Below, one piece after another: positions 26,110 through 35,613 of a stretch of DNA of 64,000 bases. The translations under genes were made by a program, and so were the position numbers. The stretch comes from Nevskia sp. (lineage in GTDB: Bacteria > Pseudomonadota > Gammaproteobacteria > Nevskiales > Nevskiaceae): the NCBI GenBank assembly GCA_031291075.1, contig JARLJS010000151.1, positions 124,001 through 188,000 of the forward strand, written 5' to 3'. The first letter of the stretch is position 1. Each line of letters opens with the position of its first letter. The notes beneath the pieces are model-generated. The model worked only from the letters and a program-made list of their open reading frames with translations. It had not been told where the DNA came from and did no database searches.

Positions 26110-26892
26110 ATGAGCAAGGGTTTGTTCGATCTGCACGGCAAGGTTACGGTGGTCACGGGCGGCAACAGCGGCCTGGGCCTTGGCTTCGCCCGCGGCATCG
26201 CCAAACAGGGCGGCAGTCTCGCCATCTGGGGCCGCAGCGCCGCCAAGAACGCGGCGGCGAAGGAGGAGCTCCAGTCCTACGGCGTGCGCGTGGCGACCCG
26301 CGAGGTCGACGTTTCGTCCGAACAGCAGATCATCGCGGCGTACCAGGCGCTGCGGCTCGAGTTCGGCCGCGTGGACTGCGTATTCGCCAACGCCGGCCTG
26401 CCGCCGGCGTCGAGGTCCACCCTGGAGCTTTCGACGCAGGATTTCAATGCGTTCCTCGACGTGAGTCTGCATGGAGCGTTCTACACGCTGCGTGAGGGCG
26501 CCCGCCTGATGGTGAAGCGGGCCGAGGCCGGCGAGCCGGGCGGCTCGCTGGTGTTCTGCGGCAGCCTGTCGATGTTCAAGGGGCTCGCCGGCAAGCCCCA
26601 GTACGCAGGTTCCAAGGCGGCGATGGGCGCCATCGTCCGCTCCATGGCGGTGGAATTCGGCAAGTACGGCATCCGCGCGAATTCGATCGCACCCGGCTAC
26701 ATCAAGACCGGCATGACGGGCGAGGGCGAGCTCAGCCCGGTCGACAAGTACATGGCGGCGAAAAATCCGATCGCGCGTCCCGGCTATCCGGCCGATTTCG
26801 AGGGCATCGCGGCGTATCTGGCCAGCGATGCGTCATCGTTCCATTCCGGGGACACCCTCGTCATCGACGGCGGCTGCATGGTCAATCTCTAA
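26110..26892 (+). CDS. Short-chain dehydrogenase/reductase
   Basis: A 260-residue classical SDR with TGGNSGLG at the cofactor site, FANAGL, Ser in CGSLSMFKG, and YAGSK. WGRS after the second strand suggests NADP preference. The C-terminus (DTLVIDGGCMVNL) is family-typical. The first gene of an SDR, alcohol dehydrogenase and metallo-hydrolase operon; the next gene begins 15 bases later. Probably interconverts an alcohol and ketone on the carbon skeleton. Confidence 0.88.
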   Translation: MSKGLFDLHGKVTVVTGGNSGLGLGFARGIAKQGGSLAIWGRSAAKNAAAKEELQSYGVRVATREVDVSSEQQIIAAYQALRLEFGRVDCVFANAGLPPASRSTLELSTQDFNAFLDVSLHGAFYTLREGARLMVKRAEAGEPGGSLVFCGSLSMFKGLAGKPQYAGSKAAMGAIVRSMAVEFGKYGIRANSIAPGYIKTGMTGEGELSPVDKYMAAKNPIARPGYPADFEGIAAYLASDASSFHSGDTLVIDGGCMVNL

Positions 26893-26907
26893 AAATGGGG
26901 TGCTGCG

Positions 26908-27930
26908 ATGCACGTGCTCAACATTCACGGCGCCAACGATGTCCGGCTCGATCCGGTCAAGGTGCCCAAGCCAGGGCGCAACGATGTCGTGGTCCGTGTC
27001 CTGGCCTGCGGCATCTGCGGCAGCGACCTGAGCTACATCAAGCTGGGTGGCATTCATCGCAAGCCTGGAGGCGTCACGCCGATCGGTCACGAGGCGGCCG
27101 GCGAGGTGGTCCGGGTGGGTGCGGCGGTGAAGGATGTACACCCCGGGCAACGCGTGGTGATCAACCCGATGATGACGCCGAGCTATATCGGCAGCGGAGG
27201 TCCCGAAGGCGCCTTCACCGAGGAGCTGCTGGTCCGTGAGGCCAGGCTCGGCGACAGCCTGCTGCCTATTCCCGACGATCTGACCTACGAGGTCGCCGCG
27301 TTGACCGAGCCGCTGGCAGTGGCGCTGCACGGAGTGAACCGGGCCGGAGTCGCGGCCAGAGACAAGGTGGTCGTGTTCGGCTGTGGTCCGATCGGCCTGG
27401 GCATGGTGCTGTGGCTGGTCGACCGGGGCGTGACCGACGTGGTTGCACTGGACCTGTCGGCCGAGCGGTTGGTGCGTGCCCAGGCCCTGGGTGCGCGGGC
27501 GGTGATCAATCCTTCCCAGGAGGACGTGCGCGCGCGTCTGCGGGAACTGCACGGATGGGCGCAAGTGTTTGGTCGGGATGCCGTGGGCACCGACGCCTTT
27601 ATCGATGCGGCGGGTGCGCCGAACATCCTTTCGGACGTGGTCCGCATGGCGAAATACCGGTCGCGGATGGTGGTGACGGCGGCCTACCTGAAACCGGTCG
27701 AGCTGGATCTCGGCGCGATGCTCACCACCGAGATGACCATTACCACGGCGGTGGGCTATCCGACCGAGATGGCCGAGGTGATCGCCGCCCTGCCGCGCCT
27801 GCGCGAAAAGGCCGGGTCGTTGATCAGCCATCGCTTTTCCTTCGATCGCGTGCTTGAAGCCTTCGCCGTCGCCGGTACCTTCGCGTCCGCCAAGGTCATG
27901 GTCGAGTTCGCCCAGGAAGCGCCGGCGTGA
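26908..27930 (+). CDS. Zinc-binding (MDR) alcohol dehydrogenase
   Basis: A 340-residue medium-chain dehydrogenase. The catalytic zinc ligands are Cys in CGICGSD and His-Glu in PIGHEAAGEV; the NAD site is VVVFGCGPIGLGMV with an acidic residue in ALDLS, favouring NAD. The four-Cys structural zinc loop is absent (NPMMTPSYIGSGGPEG takes its place), which is seen in some sub-branches. It follows the SDR by 15 bases, and its stop overlaps the GTG of the next gene. Confidence 0.88.
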   Translation: MHVLNIHGANDVRLDPVKVPKPGRNDVVVRVLACGICGSDLSYIKLGGIHRKPGGVTPIGHEAAGEVVRVGAAVKDVHPGQRVVINPMMTPSYIGSGGPEGAFTEELLVREARLGDSLLPIPDDLTYEVAALTEPLAVALHGVNRAGVAARDKVVVFGCGPIGLGMVLWLVDRGVTDVVALDLSAERLVRAQALGARAVINPSQEDVRARLRELHGWAQVFGRDAVGTDAFIDAAGAPNILSDVVRMAKYRSRMVVTAAYLKPVELDLGAMLTTEMTITTAVGYPTEMAEVIAALPRLREKAGSLISHRFSFDRVLEAFAVAGTFASAKVMVEFAQEAPA

Positions 27931-29174
27931 CCGGCACGGCTGCGGGACCGGGAGGCCAGCCGCTGGTCGCCGCCCTGGTGGGCGAGGGCCGGGCGCAGAC
28001 CACGTTGACGGCCGTTGCCGACTTCATTCACATGGTGAAGGACATCTCCAACGCTTACCTGGTGACGACGCGCGACGGCGACGTATTGGTCAACGCCGGG
28101 TTCATGGACACGGCCGAACGCAACCGCTCGCTGTTGGCGGGAGGCCGTGCCGGGCCGTTGCGGTCCATCATCATCACCCAGGGGCATCCCGATCACTATG
28201 GCGGCGTGCCGGTGTTGCGGGAAGCCGGCACCCAGGTGATCGCGGAGCGCCGCTTCGTGGAAACCTGCCGGCACTTCCAGCAGTTGCAGCCCTACTTCGG
28301 GCGGCGTAGCGCCAAGCTGTGGGGCGGCACCATCAGGCGCAGCGCGCCGGTCCCGCCGCCGGAGGTGGTCCCGGACATCGCGGTCGACGGTCGTCATGAG
28401 TTCGAGCAGGGTGGCCGCCGCTTCGAATTGATCTCGACCCCCGGCGGGGAATCGCCGTGCTCGTTGGTGGTCTGGATGCCGGCCGAGCGCGTGGTGTTCA
28501 CCGGCAACCTGTTCGGCCCGGTCTTCCGCTCGATGCCCAACCTGTGCACGATACGCGGCGACAAGCCGCGTTCGGTGCAGCGCTACCTGGACTCGCTGGA
28601 CCGGGTGCGGCAGCTCGGCGCCGAGCTGCTCATCACCGGGCATGGCGAACCGATCCGGGGTGTGGCGGAAATCCGTGCCGACCTGGACCGGATGCATGCG
28701 GCGGTTTCATGGCTGCGCGATGCCGTCGTCGCCGGCATGAACGCCGGCAAGGACGTGCACACCCTGATGCGCGAAGTCCGGCTGCCCGATGCGCTTGTCC
28801 TTGGCGAGCATCACGGCAAGATCTCCTGGGCGGTACGCACCATCTGGGAGGAGTATTCCGGCTGGTTTCACTATGATTCCACCACTTCGCTCTACGCGGT
28901 GCCCCGTTCGGCGGTCGATACGGACCTGGCCGAGCTGGCCGGCGGGGCGCAGGCGCTTGCCGGACGGGCCCGGCTCAAGCTGGACCAGGGCAGGCCGCTG
29001 GAAGCGCTGCACCTGATCGACATCGCCCTGGGTGTCGAGCCCGCACAGCCCCAGGCGCTGGCCGCGAAAAAGGCGGCGCTGGAGCTGCTTCTGCAGCAAT
29101 CCGGCGGCACCAACCTGTCGGAAGTGATGTGGCTCAAATCGGAGTTGTCGGCCATCGGCAAACTGCCTGGCTGA
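27927..29174 (+). CDS. Metallo-beta-lactamase-fold hydrolase with sulfatase-type dimerisation region
   Basis: A 415-residue protein. The metal motif is TQGHPDHYGG, where the first His of HxHxDH is Gln, followed by FTGNLFGP and ITGHGEPI. The C-terminal part (WEEYSGWFHYDSTTSLYAVP, then ELAGGAQALAGRARLKL) resembles the dimerisation region of SdsA-type alkyl sulfatases, but the SCP2-like C-terminal domain and a signal peptide are missing. It could hydrolyse a sulfate ester or lactone in the cytoplasm. GTG 27927 overlaps the upstream stop; no nearby ATG fits better. Confidence 0.8.
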   Translation: MTGTAAGPGGQPLVAALVGEGRAQTTLTAVADFIHMVKDISNAYLVTTRDGDVLVNAGFMDTAERNRSLLAGGRAGPLRSIIITQGHPDHYGGVPVLREAGTQVIAERRFVETCRHFQQLQPYFGRRSAKLWGGTIRRSAPVPPPEVVPDIAVDGRHEFEQGGRRFELISTPGGESPCSLVVWMPAERVVFTGNLFGPVFRSMPNLCTIRGDKPRSVQRYLDSLDRVRQLGAELLITGHGEPIRGVAEIRADLDRMHAAVSWLRDAVVAGMNAGKDVHTLMREVRLPDALVLGEHHGKISWAVRTIWEEYSGWFHYDSTTSLYAVPRSAVDTDLAELAGGAQALAGRARLKLDQGRPLEALHLIDIALGVEPAQPQALAAKKAALELLLQQSGGTNLSEVMWLKSELSAIGKLPG

Positions 29175-29263
29175 ACCGCCGGGGGCGCCTGTCTTCCTTG
29201 ATCTCAAACATCGTGCCTTGCGCCACCAGCGGCTGCCGGTACGACCGTCGCCCGGTCCGCTGA

Positions 29264-29285
29264 TCAGCAACACTGTTGTTGACTA
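29264..29285. promoter_or_regulatory. Shared operator, site 5 (two overlapping registers)
   Basis: 29264-29282 reads TCAGCAACACTGTTGTTGA with a perfect CAACA-C-TGTTG core. Shifted 3 bp, 29277-29285 reads TGTTGACTA, a perfect right half. It lies 162 bp before the SDR that begins the BVMO/ThDP/ALDH operon, in a 270-bp gap. Confidence 0.75.
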
Positions 29286-29444
29286 TATGCTAGGATCAAT
29301 TTAGCTTTGACATCCATATCGACAGAACCGGCCCCCGAGGAGCCCTGACGGGAGGGTCAATTTGTCGGGATCGTCTTCAGGCGGGCTTTGCGAGCGTAAG
29401 CAAGGTCCTATGCGTCGCTGCTGCGAATCTGGGTGAAATCAGCC

Positions 29445-30290
29445 ATGGAAAAAAATATCCCCAAGTTTGACGGCCGCATCGTCGTGGTGACCGGCGCCGC
29501 AGGCGGCGGCATAGGGACGACTCTTGCGCGCATGCTGGCCGGGGCCGGCGCGACCGTGGTCGCGGTGAGCCGTTCACAGGAGAAGATCGACAGGAATATT
29601 GCGCCGCTGGCGGCCAAGGGCTTGTCGATCGTGCCGGTGGTGGCGGACGTGTCGACCGAGGAGGGTGTCGCCGCAACCATGGCACGGGTGCGCGCTACCA
29701 AAGGTGTTTTGTACGGCCTCGCCAATATCGCCGGCGGTGCGGCCGGGTCCACCTGGATGCGTGCCACCCGGGTGACCCGCTCCGACTGGCGGGCGCTGTT
29801 CAACCAGAACCTGGAGACGATGTTCTTCATGAGCCAGGCCATCGCCGCGGAGCTGAAGGAGAAACAACTGCCCGGTTCGATCGTCTCGGTATCCTCGATC
29901 AGCGGCATGAACACCGCGCCTTACCATCTCGCCTATGGCGCCGCCAAGGCCGCGATCGTCGCGGTGACCCGCACCCTGGCGGTCGAGCTGGCGCTCGACA
30001 ACATCCGTGTCAACGCCATCGCTCCCGGGCCGACCGTGACGCCGGGATCCGGCGCCTATGTCGACGACGATGCGGAACGCGACCGCCGGGCCATCGCCAT
30101 GGGGCGGCGCGCCCTTGCCGACGAACAGGCCGGCGCCATCCTGTTCCTGCTGTCGGATCTGTCGAGCTACATCACCGGCCAGACCATACTCGTCGACGGC
30201 GGGCTCAACCTGAAATGGACCCACCTCGGCGCAGACAACACTTCCCTGTTTCTCAAGGACGAGTCCTTCCGCGCGGCCATCAAGCGCTAG
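29445..30290 (+). CDS. Short-chain dehydrogenase/reductase
   Basis: A 281-residue SDR with TGAAGGGIG, LANIAGGAAGSTW, Ser in VSVSSISGMNTAPYH, and YGAAK. The cofactor motif has an extra Gly, and NNAG is replaced by NIAG. ATG 29445 is preferred over GTG 29433, as it directly precedes the conserved start. It is the first gene of a four-gene run (SDR, BVMO, ThDP enzyme, ALDH) controlled by operator site 5. It could oxidise the alcohol to the ketone used by the monooxygenase. Confidence 0.86.
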   Translation: MEKNIPKFDGRIVVVTGAAGGGIGTTLARMLAGAGATVVAVSRSQEKIDRNIAPLAAKGLSIVPVVADVSTEEGVAATMARVRATKGVLYGLANIAGGAAGSTWMRATRVTRSDWRALFNQNLETMFFMSQAIAAELKEKQLPGSIVSVSSISGMNTAPYHLAYGAAKAAIVAVTRTLAVELALDNIRVNAIAPGPTVTPGSGAYVDDDAERDRRAIAMGRRALADEQAGAILFLLSDLSSYITGQTILVDGGLNLKWTHLGADNTSLFLKDESFRAAIKR

Positions 30291-30360
30291 GCCGACCTTG
30301 CCATGACGCTTGTGGCCTTAGCCGATACCAAACCACTACAGTGAACATCCGGACTCGAAC

Positions 30361-32190
30361 ATGACCAAGTGCGAGCCTACACGGACGCCCGACGATGTCG
30401 ACATCCCCGCACTGCGGGAGAAATACCGGCAGGAGCGCAGCAAGCGCATCCGCCGCGAAGGCGGGGCCCAGTACGTGCGGCCGACCGGCGCTTTCGCGGA
30501 AAACTACGAAGCCGATCCCCACCTGCCGGTGGTGCCCCGCGCTCCGCTGCTGGAGGATCTCGACGTCGCCGTGCTGGGAGGCGGCTGGACCGGCATCCTG
30601 TGCGGCTACCACCTGAAGCGGGCAGGTGTCGGCAACTTCCGCATCATCGAACACGGCGGCGACTTCGGCGGGGTGTGGTACTGGAACCGCTATCCCGGCC
30701 TGCAGTGCGACAACGACGCCTATTGCTACCTGCCGCTGCTCGAGGAAACCGGCTTCATGCCGTCCAAGAAATTCGCGGACGGCTGGGAGATCCACGAGTA
30801 TTGTCAGCTCGTCGGCAAGCGCTATGGCCTTTACGACGGCGCGCTGTTCCACACCCGGGTCATCGGCATGCGCTGGGATGCGCAGATCAATCGCTGGCGG
30901 GTGAGCACCAACCGCGGCGACGAGATTCGTGCCCGCTTCGTGGTCATGGCCAGCGGCCTGCTGAACATTCCCAAGCTCCCGGGCGTCCCTGGCATCACGG
31001 ACTTCAAGGGGCGCATGTTCCACACCGCGCGCTGGGACTACGCCTACACCGGCGGAACCCGCAAGAATCCGGTTCTCGACAAGCTTGCCGACCAGCGCGT
31101 CGCCATCGTCGGCACCGGCGCCACCTCGATCCAGGCGGTGCCCTTCCTCGGCCGCTACGCCAGGCAGCTCTATGTGCTGCAGCGCACGCCCTCGACCGTG
31201 GACGAGCGCAGGAACACGCCCACCGATCCCGCCTGGGTGCAGGCCCTCAAGCCCGGCTGGCAGAAGGAACGGCAGGCCAATTTCCACCACGCCGCGATGG
31301 AACGCCTGGCCCGCGGCGAGCCGGACCTGATCTGCGACATCTGGACCGAGCTCAGCCGCAATATCGCGGCGAAGCTGGAAGCCCAGGGCTGGCCCGAGCT
31401 GACGTTCGAGCAGTACATGGCGATGCGCGAGACCGAGGACTACGGGGTCATGGAGCGCCTGCGCCGCCGCGTCGAAAACATGGTGAAGGACCGGGACACG
31501 GCCGAGGTGCTGAAGCCCTGGTACCGTTACCTGTGCAAGCGGCCGTGCTCCAACGACGACTACTATCCGACATTCAACCGCCCGAACGTGAAGCTGATCG
31601 ACGTGTCGGCCACCAAAGGCGTCGAGCGCATGACGGCGAAGGGCTTCGTCGCCGATGGCGTCGAATACGACATCGACTGCATGATCTTCGCCAGCGGCTT
31701 CGAGGTCACCAGCGATCTCGACCGCCGCTGGGGCATCGACGTGATCGAGGGTCGCGACGGCCGCTCGATCTACCGCGAATGGGCCGACGACTGCCGCACC
31801 CTGCACGGCATGATGACCTGCGGCTTCCCCAACCAGTTCTTCACCGGCTTTATCCAGGGCGGCCTGAACTCGTCGACCACCGAGGTGTTCAACAAGCAGG
31901 GCTATCACATCGCCCACATCATCAAGGAAACCCTGGCGCGCGGTGCCGCGGTGGTCGAGCCCAGCCGGGAAGCGCAGGATGCGTGGGTCAAGCACATGCG
32001 GGAGATCGCGATCGATATCTCCTCGTTCCAGCGCGAATGTCCGCCCAGCTATTTCAACAACGAGGGCGACGAGAAGCACAACCGCTGGTACCTGGGCGAG
32101 TCCTATGGGTACGGCTGGGATGCCTTCCAGAAGGTGCTGGAAGACTGGCGCAACAAAGGTGACCTGGCCGGACTGGTGGTCGGAACCTGA
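30361..32190 (+). CDS. Flavin-dependent Baeyer-Villiger-type monooxygenase
   Basis: A 609-residue class B flavoprotein monooxygenase. The FAD motif is GGGWTG (73-78). The BVMO fingerprint FxGxxxHxxxW is present as F215, G217, H221 and W225 (followed by D), and the second Rossmann motif is GTGATS (251-256). An N-terminal extension of about 60 residues precedes the first motif, as in cyclic-ketone and steroid BVMOs. It would insert oxygen beside a ketone to give an ester or lactone. Neighbouring dienelactone hydrolase and esterases could open that product. Confidence 0.92.
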   Translation: MTKCEPTRTPDDVDIPALREKYRQERSKRIRREGGAQYVRPTGAFAENYEADPHLPVVPRAPLLEDLDVAVLGGGWTGILCGYHLKRAGVGNFRIIEHGGDFGGVWYWNRYPGLQCDNDAYCYLPLLEETGFMPSKKFADGWEIHEYCQLVGKRYGLYDGALFHTRVIGMRWDAQINRWRVSTNRGDEIRARFVVMASGLLNIPKLPGVPGITDFKGRMFHTARWDYAYTGGTRKNPVLDKLADQRVAIVGTGATSIQAVPFLGRYARQLYVLQRTPSTVDERRNTPTDPAWVQALKPGWQKERQANFHHAAMERLARGEPDLICDIWTELSRNIAAKLEAQGWPELTFEQYMAMRETEDYGVMERLRRRVENMVKDRDTAEVLKPWYRYLCKRPCSNDDYYPTFNRPNVKLIDVSATKGVERMTAKGFVADGVEYDIDCMIFASGFEVTSDLDRRWGIDVIEGRDGRSIYREWADDCRTLHGMMTCGFPNQFFTGFIQGGLNSSTTEVFNKQGYHIAHIIKETLARGAAVVEPSREAQDAWVKHMREIAIDISSFQRECPPSYFNNEGDEKHNRWYLGESYGYGWDAFQKVLEDWRNKGDLAGLVVGT

Positions 32191-32223
32191 CCGGGTACTT
32201 CCCAAAACCAACCGAGAATCATC

Positions 32224-33948
32224 ATGGCCGTAAAAGTCTACGAGCGTATCCTGCAACTGTTCGAGGCCGAGGGCGTCAAGACGCTCTTCGGCATCCCCGA
32301 TCCGAACTTCGTCCACATGTTCGTCGCCGCCGAAAAGCGCGGCTGGAAGGTCGTGGCGCCCCATCATGAACTTGCCGTCGGCTTCATGGCCGAAGGCTAT
32401 AGCCGCATGATGGGCACGCCGGCCCTGTGCATCGCGACGCTCGGCCCTGGCGTCGCCAACGCGGCCGGCGCGATGATGTGCGCCAGGGTCGAGAATTCGC
32501 CCGTCGTCTTCATCGGTGGCCAGCGCGCGCGCGTGACCGAGCAACGGGTCCGCCGCGGCCGCATCCAGTTCGTCAAGCAGGCTCCGCTGTTCGAGAACTC
32601 GGTGAAGTACAGCGCCAGCATCGAATATGCCGACCAGACGGACGAGATCATCCGCCACGCGCTGCGCGTGTGCCAGTCCGGCACGCCGGGCCCGGTCTAC
32701 ATCGAATACCCCTCGCATGTGATCCAGGCGGACCTGGACGTCCCGGAGCCCCTGCCGCCGGAAGCCTACCGCCTGGTCAAGCCGGGCGCCGACGCCAACA
32801 TGGTGGCGAAGGCCGCCGAACTGATCAAGGCCGCCAGGAGTCCGATCCTGCTCGTGGGCCACGCCGTCCAGACCTCGCGCGGCGGCGATCAGGTGAAGGC
32901 GCTGGCCGAGCTGATGAACTGCCCGGTGATCCAGACCTCGGGCGGCACCGCCTTCATCAAGGGGCTGGAAGACCGCACCTTCCCCTACGGCTTTTCCAAG
33001 GTGGCGAACGAGGCCGTGGCGAAATCGGATCTCTGCCTCGCCATCGGCACCGAGTTGGGCGAGCCGGTGCACTACGGCAAGTGGCGGCACTGGGCCGAGC
33101 ACAATGCGACGCGCAAATGGCTCTATGTCGAGCTCGATCCCGCGGCGATCGGCGTGAACCGTCCAATCGACGTGCCGCTGGTCGGTGATCTCCGCACCGT
33201 TGTGCCGCAACTCACGGAAGCACTGAAGGGCAGTCCGCGCAAGGCTTCGCCCGACTTGGCGAAGTGGGTCGAAGCCGACAGGAAGCGGCTGGCCGAGCTG
33301 GCCGAAAGCGCGCCGAACCTGAACGGGCCGATGCACACCGCGCGCTGGGTGGTCGAAGCGACCAAGGCCTTCCCGGAAAACGGCATCCACGTCCGCGACG
33401 GCGGCGGGACCGTGATCTTCACCTGGACCTACTTGCAGTGCAAACCGCATGACGTGATCTGGAACCAGAATTTCGGCCACCTCGGCACCGGCCTGCCGTA
33501 CGCGATAGGAGCCTCCATCGCGGACGGCGGCAAGCGGCCGGTGCTGTTCACCACCAGCGATTCCGCCTTTCTGTTCCACATCGCCGAGCTGGAGGTGGCT
33601 GCGCGCCTCAACCTGCCAATAGTCACGGTGGTGGGCGTGGACTTCCAGTGGGGCCTCGAGGTGGGGGTGTACAAGCGCACCTTCGGTCACGGCAAGTCGA
33701 CGGAGCCGGGTGTGCACTGGAGCAAGAACGTGCGCTTCGACAGGATCGCCGAAGGACTGGGTTGCGTGGGCATGTACGTCGAGAAGGCCGAGGAGCTCGG
33801 CCCGGCGATCAAGGCGGCGTTCGCCAGCGGCAAGCCGACGGTCATTCACGTGCCGATCGATCCGGTCGCCAACCACGGCGGCAACGAGAACAAGGACACG
33901 CCGAACTACGACGAGTTCCGGACCTGGTACGCCGAGGGCGCCCAGTAG
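32224..33948 (+). CDS. Thiamine-diphosphate-dependent enzyme (acetolactate synthase-like)
   Basis: A 574-residue protein with the three-domain layout of the acetolactate synthase/benzoylformate decarboxylase superfamily. E49 in APHHELAVGF is the cofactor-activating Glu. The C-terminal ThDP/Mg motif, usually GDG followed by NN about 27 residues later, reads SDS then VD (TTSDSAFLFH to VVGVDFQWG), an uncommon variant that keeps the metal-binding Asp. It may ligate or cleave C-C bonds next to a carbonyl, as 2-hydroxyacyl-CoA lyases do. The aldehyde dehydrogenase 22 bases downstream could take its aldehyde product. Confidence 0.82.
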   Translation: MAVKVYERILQLFEAEGVKTLFGIPDPNFVHMFVAAEKRGWKVVAPHHELAVGFMAEGYSRMMGTPALCIATLGPGVANAAGAMMCARVENSPVVFIGGQRARVTEQRVRRGRIQFVKQAPLFENSVKYSASIEYADQTDEIIRHALRVCQSGTPGPVYIEYPSHVIQADLDVPEPLPPEAYRLVKPGADANMVAKAAELIKAARSPILLVGHAVQTSRGGDQVKALAELMNCPVIQTSGGTAFIKGLEDRTFPYGFSKVANEAVAKSDLCLAIGTELGEPVHYGKWRHWAEHNATRKWLYVELDPAAIGVNRPIDVPLVGDLRTVVPQLTEALKGSPRKASPDLAKWVEADRKRLAELAESAPNLNGPMHTARWVVEATKAFPENGIHVRDGGGTVIFTWTYLQCKPHDVIWNQNFGHLGTGLPYAIGASIADGGKRPVLFTTSDSAFLFHIAELEVAARLNLPIVTVVGVDFQWGLEVGVYKRTFGHGKSTEPGVHWSKNVRFDRIAEGLGCVGMYVEKAEELGPAIKAAFASGKPTVIHVPIDPVANHGGNENKDTPNYDEFRTWYAEGAQ

Positions 33949-33970
33949 TCCCCACCTGGAGGATCAGACG

Positions 33971-35401
33971 ATGCGCGAATATCTAAAGTTCTATATCGAC
34001 GGTCAGTGGGTCGACCCGGCCGAGCGCAGGATCGTGGAAACCATAAACCCGGCGACCGAGCAGGTTTCCGGCAGGATCGCTCACGGCTCGGCCGCCGACC
34101 TGGACAAGGCGGTCAAGGCGGCCCGCAAAGCCTTCGCCGGCTGGTCGCAGAGCAGCCGCGAGCAACGGCTCGAAGTACTGCAGCGCATTCTGGCGGAGTA
34201 TGAGAAGCGCTCCGCCGACATCGCCAAGGCGATCACCGAGGAGATGGGCGCGCCGTCCGCTCTCGCCAACGGCTTTCAGGCGGGGCTCGGCCTCGGCCAC
34301 CTCAACACCGTCATCGAGATCCTGAAGACCTTCAAGTTCGAAGAGCAGCGCGGCGCGACCTTGATCGTGAAGGAGCCGATCGGTGTCTGCGGCATGATCA
34401 CGCCGTGGAACTGGCCGGTCAACCAGGTGACCGTCAAGGTCTTCCCGGCGCTGGCTGCCGGCTGCACCATGGTGCTCAAGCCCTCGCAGGAGTCGCACTT
34501 CTCGGCGCACATCCTGGCTGAGATCTTCGACGCCGCGCGGGTCCCCGCCGGCGTATTCAACCTGATCCAGGGCAAGGGCTCGGTGATCGGCGCGGCGATG
34601 TCCGCCCATCCCGGCATCGACATGATCTCCATCACCGGCTCGGAGGCCGCCGGCGTCGAAGTCGCCAGGAACGCTGCGTCGACGGTCAAGCGCGTGTGCC
34701 AGGAGCTGGGCGGCAAGAGCGCGAACATCATCCTCGACGACGCGGCATTTGCGCAAAACGTCGCCAAAGGGGTGGCCGGCATGATGGTCAACTCCGGCCA
34801 GACCTGCAGCGCGACCTCGCGCATGCTCGTGCCCAAGGCCCGCATGAACGAAGCCATCGCCGCCGCCCGTGAAGCTGCGGCCAACGTCACCGTCGGCGAT
34901 CCCAACGGCAACTTTGCCATGGGGCCGGTGGTCACGAAGGCCCAGTTCGAATCGATCCAGGGGTATATCCGCAAGGGGATCGACGAAGGCGCCACGCTCG
35001 TCGCCGGCGGTCTCGGGCGCCCGCAAGGCTTGACCAAGGGCTGGTACGTCAAGCCCACCGTCTTTGCCAACGTCAGCAACGACATGACCATCGCCCGCGA
35101 GGAAATCTTCGGGCCGGTGCTTGCGATCATCGGCTACGACGATATCGATCACGCCGTCCGGATCGCCAACGACTCCGAATTCGGCCTGGCGGGGGCTGTC
35201 GCGGGCGACGACCTAGAGAAGGCGCGTGCCGTGGCGCGACGGTTACGGGCGGGGTGGGTGTCGATCAACGACGGCTTCGATTTCCATGCCGCGTTCGGCG
35301 GCTACAAGAAGAGCGGCAACGGGCGCGAGTGGGGCGAGTTCGGCTTCCACGAATACCTGGAGATCAAGTCGATACTCGGTTACGCGCCGCCGGCCCAGTA
35401 A
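33971..35401 (+). CDS. Aldehyde dehydrogenase
   Basis: A 476-residue NAD(P)-dependent aldehyde dehydrogenase with catalytic C279 (NSGQTCSA) and general base E245 (ELGGKS). Other marks are TPWNWPV, the ITGSEAAG segment and EEIFGPVLAI. ATG 33971 has GGAGGATCAG upstream and is the normal family start. It closes the SDR, BVMO, ThDP enzyme and ALDH operon and probably oxidises the aldehyde released there to an acid ready for CoA activation. Confidence 0.93.
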   Translation: MREYLKFYIDGQWVDPAERRIVETINPATEQVSGRIAHGSAADLDKAVKAARKAFAGWSQSSREQRLEVLQRILAEYEKRSADIAKAITEEMGAPSALANGFQAGLGLGHLNTVIEILKTFKFEEQRGATLIVKEPIGVCGMITPWNWPVNQVTVKVFPALAAGCTMVLKPSQESHFSAHILAEIFDAARVPAGVFNLIQGKGSVIGAAMSAHPGIDMISITGSEAAGVEVARNAASTVKRVCQELGGKSANIILDDAAFAQNVAKGVAGMMVNSGQTCSATSRMLVPKARMNEAIAAAREAAANVTVGDPNGNFAMGPVVTKAQFESIQGYIRKGIDEGATLVAGGLGRPQGLTKGWYVKPTVFANVSNDMTIAREEIFGPVLAIIGYDDIDHAVRIANDSEFGLAGAVAGDDLEKARAVARRLRAGWVSINDGFDFHAAFGGYKKSGNGREWGEFGFHEYLEIKSILGYAPPAQ

Positions 35402-35484
35402 GGCGGATGATCGGGCGGCGATGCGGGCGCCAGCCGGGGGCGGGTGCCGCTTCCGGTTGACGGCGACAACGCCTACGCCGAGAC

Positions 35485-35503
35485 TAGACAGCAGTGTTGA
35501 CTA
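35485..35503. promoter_or_regulatory. Shared 19-bp operator, site 6 (best match)
   Basis: TAGACAGCAGTGTTGACTA, closest to the consensus on both halves. It contains TTGACT, which with TAATGT 18 bp later could be a -35/-10 pair, so binding would block the promoter. It lies 110 bp before the START-protein gene. Confidence 0.8.
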
Positions 35504-35613
35504 ACAACGCGCCGACGGGGTAATGTCGATGCCCTCGACGCGCGGGCACCTGGTCAGGCGGTCCTTTCCCACCAATCCTGGGCGCGTCACGATCATCGGA
35601 TTTTGGAGCCGCC

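Noticed and set aside
30280-33876. A 1198-codon open frame on the minus strand
   Set aside because: It lies opposite the well-supported BVMO and ThDP genes. Its composition (rich in H, D, R, V, no motifs) is what antisense frames of high-GC genes give.
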